Notes under the pieces: generated by a model
Database searches by the model: none
What the model was told of the DNA's origin: nothing
What the model saw: only the letters and a program-made list of their open reading frames with translations
Made by a program: the position numbers and the translations under genes
Assembly: GCA_907164885.2 (NCBI GenBank)
Contig: OU015495.1
Coordinates: 2,156,808 to 2,220,807 of the forward strand
Direction of reading: 5' to 3'
DNA from: Dolomedes plantarius
Lineage: Eukaryota > Arthropoda > Arachnida > Araneae > Dolomedidae
Length of the DNA stretch: 64,000 nucleotides
In this document: one piece after another, positions 46,946 through 61,440 of the stretch
Layout of the letters: every line of letters begins with the position of its first letter
Numbering within the stretch: the stretch's first letter is position 1

Positions 46946-48464
46946 TTGGAAGAAAAACAACTTTGTGCTAGGTTTAATTTATCAAAATATAACGGTAATT
47001 TATTGTATTTGTAAATGACATTTTCTGGTTTCTGAAAGAAGATACATAAAGAAGATACTAAAAGAAGATACTGAAAGACGATACATTATAACTATTATCC
47101 TCGTAATTAAGTGTTGGGGCTTTTCTGACGTCTACTATAACTAATAAAACCTGTCTTTTCCCATTGTACCTAAAATAATGATTTCCAACCATGTCAGATT
47201 CGAAAAAGATACTTCACAGGTAACTGAACTCATTGGAACAATCAAAAAATTTAAAATGGTAGTGCTGTTACGGTAACTATTTTTTTATTTTTTATTTTTA
47301 AACATTGAAATGTCTAGCGACTTTCCAAATGGAAGTTTCCCGATTTGACCTGTTAGTGAAACAGTTGTAGACCACGTAGCGGATATTCTTTCTGAAAGTA
47401 AATCAAACTACATATAGACGTGGCATATGCTCCTCTTTCCCTACATCTAACGTAAGCAGTATGGAACAAAAAATTATCGAAACATATATAGCTAGGATAT
47501 AAGTTATGATACTAAGAGTGATATATGGAACAAAAAGTGGATAGGAACTAATCCTCTAATTTAATTTTAGCTTTCGTTTAGTTCCATATACTAAATATAG
47601 TGCATGGAAATAATCACTTTTGGTTCCACATAATATATTTAGTGTACGGAACTAAAAGTGATTCCACCTCCGAAGAAGATATGGAAATTAAAGAGAACGT
47701 CTCCCCCAAGTAAGAATATTCACTGGAGAACAGAAAAGATATATTAAAACGCTTGTCCTTTACTAAACAGATAATTTTTATTATATACATAAAAAATATC
47801 TCATCGCATAGAAATTAGGAGTGCTCATGCACCACAGGTTCCCTTTTTGCTATTTTATAGTCAAGATAGGGTCATTCAGTAATAGTATTTCGTTTAACGA
47901 TAAGACGAGACACCACGACTGGACATTTACATTTTATAAAACCTTTATGAAACTTATTTTTTCTGATTTCAGCATCGACATTTTAATTGCTATGCATTTC
48001 TTATATTTTGATGACTAGATTGTAGAATATACTGTCGATTTCATTTTTGAAAAATTGTAAATGTTTTTTCATTCTATTTCTTACAACCGTATGAAATGGT
48101 TCAATAGCACCAGTCAAGGAATCAAAAATATTTTCATTTTAATTCAGGCACACGAGGAACTATTTGGTCCTAACTTTACAAAACCACGGTGGATTAAAAA
48201 TGTTCTAAAGAAAAAAATATGGGAGAAAGAATAATTGGTTCGTTCTGATAGAACCGAGAATAACAAAGCTCATCGTAAAAATTAAGTTTCTTGTTTTAAA
48301 CTTAAGTTTGAAGTAATTCAATATTTTATACTTTTTTTAAAAATTTTCCGTGGGTAATAAATAAATTTAATTAATGAAATACTACTTTAACCATTTATTT
48401 GTACATCATTTTACCACTTATCAAAGGAACCTAAGCAATTTCAATCTCAATAAGAAGCTAGACT
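46946..48464. other. no gene; possible palindromic repeat near 47458-47680
   Basis: ATGGAACAAAAA, GGAACTAATC, TTAGTTCCATA and TTTTGGTTCCACATA recur in both orientations with TATATTTAGTG spacers, suggesting a small degenerate inverted-repeat element. Open frames are 65 codons or fewer. Confidence 0.35.
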
Positions 48465-48648
48465 AAGGGCCTGTTCACATAGGAATCCGGTATCGGAAGC
48501 GTAAAAGGAAAGATGGCGTTGAGACGGAAATAAACCAATCATAGGCGTTAAAAGTTTCGTTGCTAATCGTTTGGAGGTTTGTCATTGGTTAAATATATTT
48601 CAATACTTTAACGCTTTCGCTACCGGATTCCTATGTGAACAGGCCCTT
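48465..48648. mobile_element. short MITE, GGCCTGTTCACATAG ends, copy 2
   Basis: The ends AAGGGCCTGTTCACATAGGA are inverted, then CCGGTA-CG-AAGCG. The 3-bp duplication ACT (48462-48464, 48649-48651) fits a PIF/Harbinger-type MITE. Confidence 0.8.
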
Positions 48649-48663
48649 ACTCTACTATTATCA

Positions 48664-49095
<432 letters not shown>

Positions 49096-49535
49096 TATGA
49101 CCGCGAAACCTCATTCTACGACTATTCGAATGCAAGAAAATATGAAGAAAGTGAAGTCTGATCCTAAAAGAAAATCCGCCGACTCAAAGATCCATTGCAT
49201 CGAAACTAGGAATGTCTTCTGGCACTGTAAGTAAAATTATTCATAAAGATTTGAAGTTAAAAAAGATGTTTAAACTAAAGTTCATCTACTTTTGCCAAAG
49301 TATATTGCCGAACGAAAATCAAATTGTAGAAAATTATATGAAAAACACCTAGCTGCTGAAAAATGGAAATGTGTGGTAACACTCGATGAGGTATGGGTGT
49401 ATTTAAGTGACTGTAATGAAAAAAAAAGATCAATTTTCTATTTCACAACTGATGGGAATGACCGTACGAAATGGCTTCGACAGTGTACAGAAAAGTTTCC
49501 ACAGGGATTCACGATAGTTGCAGAATTTTGTTACA
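49096..49535 (+). pseudogene. Tc1/mariner-superfamily transposase fragment
   Basis: The first part in one frame gives PPTQRSIASKLGMSSGTVSK, a helix-turn-helix. The frame then shifts near 49275 to LLPKYIAERKSNCRKLYEKH...VVTLDEVWVYLSDCNEKK. VTLDE is the first catalytic Asp block of this superfamily. The later DNxxxH and third-acid blocks are absent because the sequence ends in a Helitron (after EFCY, about 49533). Confidence 0.7.
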
Positions 49536-50308
49536 AGTTCCGCGACTGACTGACTGACTGACTGGCAGATAACGCACAGACCAAACCGTTAGACCTAAAG
49601 GGCTGAAATTTTCCATGGCGATTCTTCTTATAGTGTAGGGATGCACTAAGAAAGATTTTTGAAAAATTCTTCTTAGATTTTTTTAAATTAAATTTTTAGA
49701 TGTTTTTGTAACTTTTTTAAAGTTTGCATTTAAAATAATAATCTGAGGTTTATAAAATTTATATCACGAGAAAGATCATACAAATTCCTTTAAAATGAAA
49801 TCTTTTTCTAACCTTTACCTCCATTTTCTGATTTTTGGGGAATTTTTAAAGACTAATTTTTAAATTTTTCTTTATTAAATGCTGATCACGTGGTTTCTTT
49901 TCTTTTTGTGATACTTTAAATTAATTTTTCGTCACGTGCATAACAACGAAATAAATTGACTAAAAAATATTAAAATACAGTAAAAGATGTAATTTAACCA
50001 CTAGACTAATTGAGATGGAAGATTTTAAAGAATTTAATTCAAATTAGTACGTTTTATGGATATTAAACATACAAATTAATTTCATATATTGACCGTTATA
50101 TTATTATTTGTATTGTTATTCTACATTATTTTTGTCTGCAAAAATATCTGTTACAATTTTTTATAAATATATATTTTTTGGCATTAATTGCATACATTGA
50201 CCGTTGTTTTTATTTTAAATGTATATATATATACATACATATAAATGCATACATTGATCGTTGTATTTAATTTGAATGTACTCCGTAGCGAAGCCCGGGT
50301 ATTGAGCT

Positions 50309-50310
<2 letters not shown>
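49533..50310 (+). mobile_element. non-autonomous Helitron, 5'-eroded, inserted in a transposase relic
   Basis: From AAGTTCCGCGACTGACTGAC to CCGTAGCGAAGCCCGGGTATTGAGCTTA. This is the + strand counterpart of the copies at 3890, 4691 and 56878. The terminal hairpin and the CTAG end are degenerate (CTTA). The 5' TC end is not preserved. A (TA)n tract follows at once. Confidence 0.7.

Positions 50311-50393
<83 letters not shown>
50311..50393. repeat. (TA)n(CA)n(TA)n microsatellite
   Basis: Compound TA/CA tract directly after the Helitron terminus. Confidence 0.95.
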
Positions 50394-50395
<2 letters not shown>

Positions 50396-50643
50396 GTGTC
50401 GGAGGTAAGAGGCACCAAGTCCATTTTTAGATACAATAGACTGTTCTTTCACATTTTTTGCACTAATTTCAGTGGTGAAAATCTCTAACTGGAATATTTA
50501 TTTAGAAGAGACTTTACCAGCTTAAAACGGAACCATGTCCTGTCAGTGTATCGAGGTAAAGAGCAGTCGACGGATTTCATGGAACCCTCCTGTAAAATTT
50601 AATAATTGGGACTTAGTGCCCCTTTTACCTCCGGCACACAGAT
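50394..50643. other. unique spacer between TA tracts
   Basis: No identifiable feature. The frames here extend only by reading through TA repeats. Confidence 0.3.
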
Positions 50644-51836
<1,193 letters not shown>

Positions 51837-51844
51837 TTCTAAAA

Positions 51845-52167
51845 TAGTGGTCTCCAATCCCCGGGCCGCGGACCGGTACCGGTCCGTAGCTCAAATGGTA
51901 CCGGGCCGCCTGCTTAGGGTCACAAGCTCAGGGTTCTTATTGATTTAGCGTTCTAGTGAGTTAAAATGTTAAATCCCTTTATATCATTTTTTGGTGTAAC
52001 TGTATTTTATTTTGAAGGCATCTTTAAGTACAATTAAATTAAAATTATTAAATCAAAACAATCTAAAATATTAAAAATCAACGCCCCCCTCCCCCCCCCT
52101 CAGCGGGCCGCGGTAAAATTATCAAACGTTGACCGGTCCGCGGCGATAAAAAGATTGGGGAGCACTG
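51845..52167. mobile_element. hAT MITE, copy 2
   Basis: Same 323-bp length and family as 44677-44999, beginning TAGTGGTCTCCAATCC. The flanks TTCTAAAA (51837-51844) and CTCTAAAA (52168-52175) differ by one base. Confidence 0.9.
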
Positions 52168-52175
52168 CTCTAAAA

Positions 52176-53421
52176 AACACAATTGCTGTTGTGTGATTAG
52201 AAATATGAATATAAATTGATATAAAATTGTGAATGCAAACATTAATATGTGCAATAATTATCTTATAATTTATCGTAAAACATATTATCATATTTGTTCT
52301 GAATTTATCAATGGACCAATTAAATTTTTTCTAGGCGTCTAGTCACTTGTAGCTTATTAGTCCCTGGGTGTAAAAAATATCCAGTTTAGCCAATCATGCA
52401 GCAGAATTTTTCCACACAACCTTTTGAAGACACTCTAACTCCTTCTACCTCAATGAGTCCACTGAGTTAACTCTATATTCCAGTTTTCTCTTTGTTCCCC
52501 TTCATGTAGATAACTTACACTACAAGTAACTTTAATAGGAATTTGTCAATTTCGGTTCCATCGTTAAGATATTACGTGTGGCCATTCATACGTTCTAATA
52601 TTGTGAAAAATCGAAAAAATAAGAAGAAAAAAATTTAGTATCTCCTTTTAGGGGTCACTTCTTTACTTCAGAATTAGATGTCTAGAATTAAAATGTATCA
52701 AGTTCACTGACAAAAACTTGTTACGCAAATTTTGAATGTTTTTATGTTTTGTTTATGGTATTTTTTGTATGTATTCTGTAATATAACAACGTATACAACC
52801 TTTCATTTTGAAAGATTACGAAACTTTACTATCTGGTATTTATATGTCGGTCTACAATATGGTAAGATTTTCAAAAATCTTTTCTAGGATTGAATGGGGG
52901 AAATAAGGTAGCAATGAAATAAAGGAATTAATAAAAATTATAATTTCTCGCTATAAGAATTGTAATAAATAAAAGATTTAATAATCTTGTTCTAAGTTTT
53001 TTACTACATTCGTAAGGATAGTAGTTTAAAGAAGATTTGTTCGTTAAGTTAAAGATAAGACCAACATAAAATAATTCAAATGATTTTAAGTTCCTAAAAT
53101 TTTATTTAATTCTTTATTTTGCTTAAACCCGTGTTCTATGCAATCTCCACAGACAAACTACAATTGCTCTTGTTTTTCCTCCTTTTGTCATAGCGTCTTT
53201 TTTACTAACTACTAGATATTCAAAGGAAAAACTATACTAACTTTTCTCAACTACAACAATTTATAATGATTATAACTGTACGGACAATGCAATAAGGTGT
53301 AATTTAAGATAATTATTCCTAGAAGATTACAGGAAAAAGGTAATCTAAAATATATAAACAAGTAATATATAAAAAAAAAATTTTAAAGTCAATTCCTACT
53401 TAGGTCGACAAAGAAAAATTT
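52176..53421. other. no gene seen
   Basis: AT-rich intronic sequence with no supported feature. Confidence 0.3.
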
Positions 53422-53845
53422 GAGTGTGAACTAATAGTAGGAATTGAAAAAAAGGATTGCCTGCCAGAACCTTGCCTAGTGTGCACGATTAGGAGGGGGG
53501 GGGGAAGAGAGAGAGAAAAAGTTTGTCATGTTGGGGATTCGATCTCGCAACCTACAGGACGGGAGAAGCCCGCGATACCGCAGTGCTACCGTTTACACAG
53601 TAACAAGAGGGAAATTACTATTCAAGAGCAAGAGACGCTCTAGGTCTAAAACTAAAATTGATTAATTAAATTTAATTAATGAATTAATATTTGAAAAAAC
53701 TGTATTAACATCAAGTGTCATCCACTACAAGTTTAAAAAAATGTATTTGAACTTGAGTGGATGAATAAAAAGTACTTTTATTAACGATTGAAAATTTGAA
53801 CAAGATATATATAGAGAGAGTGTGAACTAATAGTAGGAATTGAAA
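53422..53845. mobile_element. insertion flanked by 28-bp direct repeats, containing a SINE head
   Basis: GAGTGTGAACTAATAGTAGG and the following 8 bases occur identically at 53422-53449 and 53818-53845. The 368 bp between include a minus-strand tRNA-like head (A-box region 53583-53594, B box GAGATCGAATCC 53534-53545), a G-run, and a hairpin CATCCACTACAAG / CTTGAGTGGATG. The repeats may be a long target-site duplication of a retroposed unit. Confidence 0.5.
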
Positions 53846-54056
53846 TAAAAAGCACTTATACGCTGTCTTGCTTCTCTTTAGAGACACATTTATTCCATAT
53901 GGTTAATCCTAGTGAAAATATGACATTTTATAATAAAAAATTGTTTACAGCGCGATTCCCTAAAAAATGCCGAGTCCTCCTCGACGTACAGGTGACCATA
54001 GAATAAAATTCCATTTATTTATTTTTTAGCTTTATAAATGCTTTCAATATTCTTAG

Positions 54057-54216
54057 ATATGGACTTCTTGGCCCCAGTGGTTGCGGCAAGACGACACTCT
54101 TGCGATGCATTGTGGGAAGACATCGGCCGTCCAGTGGTACGATCAAGATCTATGGCAAATCACCTGGACAAAGGGGATTCTGTGTTCCAGGCCCGGGAGT
54201 GGGTTTTATGCCGCAG
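54057..54216 (+). CDS. ABC transporter (ABCH/ABCG-23-like), coding exon 2
   Basis: Preceded by TTCAATATTCTTAG (acceptor) and followed by CAG|GTAGGA (donor). The first base completes the Ile codon begun in exon 1. The next 53 codons read [20 protein letters not shown], then [20 protein letters not shown], then [22 protein letters not shown] is Walker A (phosphate binding, catalytic Lys). The final Gln in MPQ is the Q-loop residue that coordinates Mg2+ and contacts the membrane domain, so the exon ends exactly on it, in phase 0. The VPGP-VGFMPQ pattern is typical of ABCH and ABCG-23-like half transporters. The ABC signature, Walker B and transmembrane helices must lie on exons beyond this window: I found none in 54217-64000. 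No stops or frameshifts are seen, so the gene appears functional. Confidence 0.93.
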
Positions 54217-54728
54217 GTAGGAAAATCTTTGCAATTGTTTCAGTGATTTGCTTTCATAACAGCATCATATTGATTAGATTTGGCTTTTAATAAGCAATTT
54301 TAATATTAGTTATTTAGTTTATGACAATGGTACAAGTCTTCGTGTATAAAGTTATCTTCAGAGTCTTTAAAGATACATTTATTCATATTTCTGTTTAACA
54401 ATTACAGACTGGTAGAAATATAACGTCAAAGAAACGCCTCAACGGGTATATGACGTGGGTAAAATAATACTTAACAAAGAACATTATTAGAATTGTAGGC
54501 TGTAGCATAAATGGTAGCTGAAAAGCATCTAATAAACTGTAAAATTATCTACTTTTATTTTACACAGTGCTGAACTCTTCTATACCAGCCAATCTTGTAT
54601 TAGTTTGCATCTCACATCAAGAATTATTAGATTTTTTTTTTCTCAGGGACTATGTAGTCATTTGAAGATTTTTAAATTCCTGTACCACCCACGTCTTTGG
54701 ACACAATATTTTACTCAACTCTATACTA
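54217..54728 (+). other. start of ABC transporter intron 2
   Basis: AT-rich with no third exon visible. The intron continues at least to the right edge of the window (over 9.7 kb). Confidence 0.55.
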
Positions 54729-56237
54729 CACTGGTGTAAGAAATTAAGAGAATTTGCAGATTTTGTCGATTATCTCTAGAACTACTGTACCGATTTTAAA
54801 GAAATTTGATATGTACATACATTGATACAATACAAAACAAATAACCATTCAATAATTGTAATACACACGCATGATCGTGCGTAACACTCGTTGGAGTCGG
54901 AGGGTATGATACAGCGGTTTCAGAATAAACAAAAAAATGGGTTAATGGGGGGTATGGTCCCCTCTTACAGATATACAGGTCTCGCAGCGTGATTTCATAC
55001 TTGAAATAAGGCAGTTTATCATTTCCTGTGGCAGTTGGTCCCACTCGTTCAGCAACGCTGTTTTCATTCCCTGGATGGTTCTCGGAGGGGGGTTGCGAGT
55101 TGCAATTGCCCTCCCCAGAGCGTTCCAGACATGCTGTATAGGGTTACGGTCTGGAGATCTGGCTGGCCAATCCATCCGGCGAATATCCTCACTCTCTAGA
55201 AATTCGTCGACCAGAAGAGCTCTATGTGACCTCGCGTTATCGTCCATTAAAACGAACTCAGGGCCAACTGCACCCCTGAAAAGGCGAACATAGGGCTCCA
55301 AGACCTCATCCCTATACCTCACACCAGTCACAGTGCCTCTTTCAAAGACATGGAGATGTGTGCGGCCATCCAACATGATGCCTGCCCAGACCATTAAACC
55401 TCCTCAGCCAGAATGGTCGATTTCGCGGACATTGGAGGATAGGTAGCGGGTTCTCGGTTCTGTCCATATACGGCGAGAATCGGTGTTCAGGCTGAATCGG
55501 GACTCATCAGTGAAGAGAACGGTCACCCATTGATCCATACTCCAATCTCTATGCTCTCTGCACCATGATAAACGGATTCTCCTGTTCGTAGAAGTGAGCG
55601 GGACGCAAACAGCAGGTCTTCTTGCAAACAACCCACTCTCATGAAGTCTTTTGGAAACAGTCACCCTTGATACACGGGTTCCTGTGGCTGCATACAAGTC
55701 ACGAGAGAGCTGAGAAGCTGTAGCACTCCTGTTACGCCTCGCTATAATCGACAAATGGCGATCTTCTCTGGCCGTCGTGGTTCTTGGACGACCTTGCCCA
55801 GGATTTCTCTCGATGGATCCGGTATCCTGGAACTGTTTCCATAAGTTACATACGACGCTGGGCGTTAAATTGAACTCTCTACAAATTTGGACTTGAGATT
55901 GGCCTGCTTCTTGCCTCCCCACAATTCGCCACCTTATTCCATCATCTAAACGTTGGTGGTTACTCATTTTTACTGTTACAATTTGAAATTAACCGATTGC
56001 TGCAAAATAACACCATCTATTAATCCATTTTTTTTGCTTATTCTGCAACCGCTGTTTCATACCTTCCGACTCCACCGAGTGTTACGCACGATCATGCGTG
56101 TTTATTACAATTATTGAATGGTTATTTGTTTTGTATTGTATCAATGCATGTACATATCAAATTTCATTAAAATCGGTACAGTAGTTCTAGAGATAATCGA
56201 CCAAGTCTGCAAATTCTCTTAATTTCTTACACCAGTG
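54729..56237 (-). mobile_element. Tc1-type transposon D with ~220-bp inverted repeats
   Basis: 1509 bp. The ends CACTGGTGTAAGAAATTAAG extend as inverted repeats for about 218 bp (54729-54946 and 56018-56237) with few mismatches. TA flanks both sides (54727-54728, 56238-56239). The repeats contain the CACGCATGATCGTGCGTAAC palindromic block at both ends. It encodes one nearly intact transposase. Confidence 0.92.
54942..55967 (-). pseudogene. Tc1 transposase, one stop and a substituted catalytic residue
   Basis: Starts at 55967 with MSNHQRLDDGIRWRIVGRQE. There are two helix-turn-helix subdomains (QVQICREFNLTPSVV and VSRVTVSKRLHESG) separated by a GRPR hook-like motif. In the DDE domain, FTDESRF is followed by an in-frame TGA (55404-55406) where relatives have Gly before GGLMVWAG. 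The second block is LMDDNARSH. The third block is NPIQHVWN: the expected Glu is Gln (codon 55134-55136, GAG to CAG). The spacing is 34 residues. Length (341 codons) and the rest of the frame are intact. It ends GDHTPH-stop. Two independent lesions make it inactive. It is antisense to the ABC gene. Confidence 0.92.
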
Positions 56238-56239
56238 TA

Positions 56240-56877
56240 ATATAAAGGCATCAATGGAAGATGCAGAATTTAGCATTAAAGTTTTTAAAATAAATTTAAC
56301 ATTACCATTAAAAGAAGGATAGTTTTCAAATGGTGTGAAACTTTGCATCCCTTAGCACCGGACAATTCCTGAAATGAAAAATAAAAGCAAATGACAAAAT
56401 GAACAAATATCGCAAAGCACCCTTTTATTACCGTATTTTCTTTTTAGGTGTGTTGCTTGTATTTTTCACGGTTACAGCAGGTTAGCCAGCGTGCTTTTAG
56501 CTACTAAATTCTGGTATTGCCATAATATTTAGTCGTTTTGTAGTTTAACTTTTACCATATCTTGAGAAGTAATCCGGTGCAAAGATTATCAATTTGTGAA
56601 ACCGAAGTTCTAGGACGTACTAAATTTTTTATGATATCACTGATGAAAACAACCATTATCATTAAACTTTGTTTACTTGATGGAGGCTTTTGTATTACGG
56701 GTTTCAGTTTCAAGTTTTCAATCTGATTACATTGAAAAGAACCGCTTGATTGTACCTTTCTCTCGAAGGTTTATCTTAATGCGAATCTCTCATTGTTTAT
56801 TCAGTTTTCATTTGTTGTTCCTGTTTCAGTGTATTTCTCTTACCATGATACTAATATTTCTACCCTCTTAAGTAAAA
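56240..56877. other. no gene seen
   Basis: AT-rich intronic sequence with a 64-codon unrecognised frame at 56677. Confidence 0.3.
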
Positions 56878-56955
56878 CTAGCTGAAAACCCGCACTTCGC
56901 TACGGAGTACATTCAAATTAAATACAGCGGTCAATGTATGCAATTAATGCTAAAA

Positions 56956-57017
<62 letters not shown>

Positions 57018-57699
57018 AATACGACGAACAATATATACAATTGATGTAAAAAAAAACAAAAAAAATATATTTATAAAAATAATCGTAAGGGATATTTCAT
57101 TAGACAAAATAATGTAGAAGAAAATATTCAAATTAAATGTAATAGGACATACTAAAGAATATAGTACAGTTAATATGGTACAGTTTGAGGAGCATAATAT
57201 CTTTTATTGTATTTTAATATTTTTTTTGATAATGTCCAATCGTCTGCCGTATCAGCAAGAAAAAAATTTTTTTTTGTCAATTTAGTTGTTATGCACGTGA
57301 CGATAAATTTATTTAAAATACCAGAAAAAGAAATCACGTGATCAGCATTTAATAAATTAAATTCTAAAAATTAATCTTTAAAAATTCACTAAAAATCAGA
57401 AAAGGGAGGTAAAGATTCGAAAAAGATCTCATTTTAAAGGAATTTTTATAATCTTTCTCGTGATAGAAATTTTATAAACCTCAATTTCTTATTTTAAATG
57501 CAAACTTAAAAAAAGTTACTAAAACAGCTTAAAAAATTTAATTTAAAAAAAATCTAAGAAGAATTTTCAAAAATCTTTTTTAGTGCACCCCTACACTATA
57601 AGAAGAATCACCATGCAAATTTCAGCCCTTTAGGTCCAGCGGTTTGGTCTGTGCGTTGTCAGTCAGTGAGTCAATCAGTTACGGAACTGTTTTATATAT
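56878..57699 (-). mobile_element. non-autonomous Helitron, complete copy
   Basis: On the minus strand TC...AGCTAG with the 3' hairpin CCGTA/TGCGG. The flanks (+ strand) are A before CTAG and T after GA, the expected A/T target. An internal (TA)n expansion lies at 56962-57013, absent from the 4691 copy. Non-coding. Confidence 0.8.
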
Positions 57700-58088
57700 A
57701 TATAAGATTGTGGCGCTCCGAATCATGCTTCATGCGTCCTTCCCCGCGGAAGAAGCACATCGCCTCCAAGATAGTCCTGTCAGGCATCCACATTTGCGTG
57801 CGATGTAGCAGATATGTATCTGTATGCAGATCTCTAGTTCAAGAAGATGTCTCGCGCTTCGACGCTCATGAGGACGCCCAACCTGATAATAAAGAAGGTT
57901 GCACAACGGAAACGAATAGACATAAAAGCTAGTAATCCACCAACGGGGTGGGTCACGTTAGGTGACAACGGGCTTCCCCCACCCCCAAAACTACCCCAAG
58001 AGCCTCCTGTAAATTTTTTTTTTCTAATTTCTAGTTCTTCCTTTCACGTACACTAAAAACGAATGGATATAAAAGGGAGTTATTTTGG
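57700..58088. other. moderately GC-rich segment, unidentified
   Basis: Includes + frames of 93 and 69 codons. Neither resembles a known family, nor the expected next part of the ABC transporter. Confidence 0.3.
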
Positions 58089-58469
58089 GCCCAAGGTAGT
58101 CCAGTGGTAGCGCGTTGGGTTTCGGAGTGGGGGTGCTCGGTTCGAATCCTGACGACGCCATTAAATACCTTCGTGTCTAGGGTGGATAGGGACGTGTTAA
58201 ATCCGTAGATCACAAGGTCTTCTATTAGGTCGGGTAGGGGTGCTCGGTATAAATTGTGATGGCAGCCTATTCACCGGCAGGGATTCAATCCCGGAAGGCC
58301 TTAGTTGCTATGTCGGGCCCTGTCTGGGGCATTAGAAAGGGGAGTTATTCGCCAACGAGAGGTGTTCTCCCGGAAGCTTCCATGTTAATTTTCTCGCTAA
58401 TCTTTCATTATTCCTCTCATATGCACTAAACATGATTAGATAGAAACGGGGCTGATGCCCCCTAGTATG
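58089..58469 (+). mobile_element. tRNA-derived SINE, long body
   Basis: An A box TAGTCCAGTGG (58097-58107) and a B box GGTTCGAATCC (58139-58149) form a good tRNA-like head. A body of about 300 bp ends in a (TA)n tract. The acceptor stem does not pair, so it is not a tRNA gene. Confidence 0.65.

Positions 58470-59411
<942 letters not shown>

Positions 59412-59446
<35 letters not shown>
59412..59446. repeat. (TA)n microsatellite
   Basis: TA tract immediately right of the solo LTR. Confidence 0.9.
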
Positions 59447-60681
<1,235 letters not shown>

Positions 60682-60685
60682 AATA

Positions 60686-61350
60686 CAGGGTTTGTATAAA
60701 AAGTATCGGGAAAAGTTTCGGAAAAATAAATTTATTTGAGATATTGCTACAATTCCTCTAAAGTCTTCAAAGTACATCCCTTGAGCGTCGACACACTTTT
60801 GCCAGCGGCTTTTCCACCACTCGAAGGCTCCCTGGTAGGCGGATTCCGGAACGTCCTTAATGGCACGCGTGCAAGCTTCTTTGATGGCACTTAGGATCCC
60901 ATGGTGGTGTCCGTCCACTTCATGCACTCGTTGCACTTTGTGGTCGGTTCTTGAGGCCGAAGGCCGTCCAGTGCGGGGCTCGTCCTCCACACCCTCTCGG
61001 CCATCTTTGAAGAGCTTGTGCCACTTAAAAACTGCAGTTTGTGACATGCTTTCATCCTTGAAGACTTGGCGAATCATGCCCAACGTCTCTGTACCCGATT
61101 TCCGCAGTCTAACACAAAATTTGATGGCGTACCGCTGTTCAATCGTTCGCTGCATTTTGCGCTTGCCCCGAGTCACTCGACAGGGTTCCACTAAAATCAC
61201 GATCTAACCTGAACGAATGCTCGCAGGCGACTGGCGCTTGGTGCGTCTTGTAGGTCACATCCCCCACCACCGAGCATGCACGGTACGAGGGCGCTCCGAC
61301 GTACAGTCACGTCAGGAAAAAATTGTTCGATACTTTTTATATAAACCCTC
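60686..61350 (-). mobile_element. mariner internal-deletion derivative
   Basis: 665 bp with ends CAGGGTTTGTATAAAAAGTA and, in reverse, GAGGGTTTATATAAAAAGTA. TA flanks both sides (60684-60685, 61351-61352). It inserted at the right edge of the hAT relic and continues into a (TA)n tract. Confidence 0.9.
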
Positions 61351-61352
61351 TA

Positions 61353-61394
<42 letters not shown>

Positions 61395-61439
61395 TTTATG
61401 TTTGTGTGTGTGTGTGCGTGTATGTATGTTTGCATATAC
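61351..61439. repeat. (TA)n(TG)n microsatellite
   Basis: About 40 bp TA then a TG/TATG tract directly after the mariner derivative. Confidence 0.9.
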
Positions 61440-61440
61440 A

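Noticed and set aside
47458..47680. Hormone-response-like or operator palindromes (GGAAC/GTTCC repeats)
   Set aside because: The repeats are irregular, AT-rich and look like a degenerate inverted-repeat element. No regulatory context is present.
54396..54480. Third exon of the ABC transporter (AG then ACTGGTAGAAAT...)
   Set aside because: The translation (TGRNITSKKRLNG) does not match the expected ETAL(Y)-type continuation after MPQ, and no donor follows.
57700..57960. GC-rich segment as an ABC transporter exon
   Set aside because: None of its three + frames gives an ABC signature, Walker B or membrane helix.
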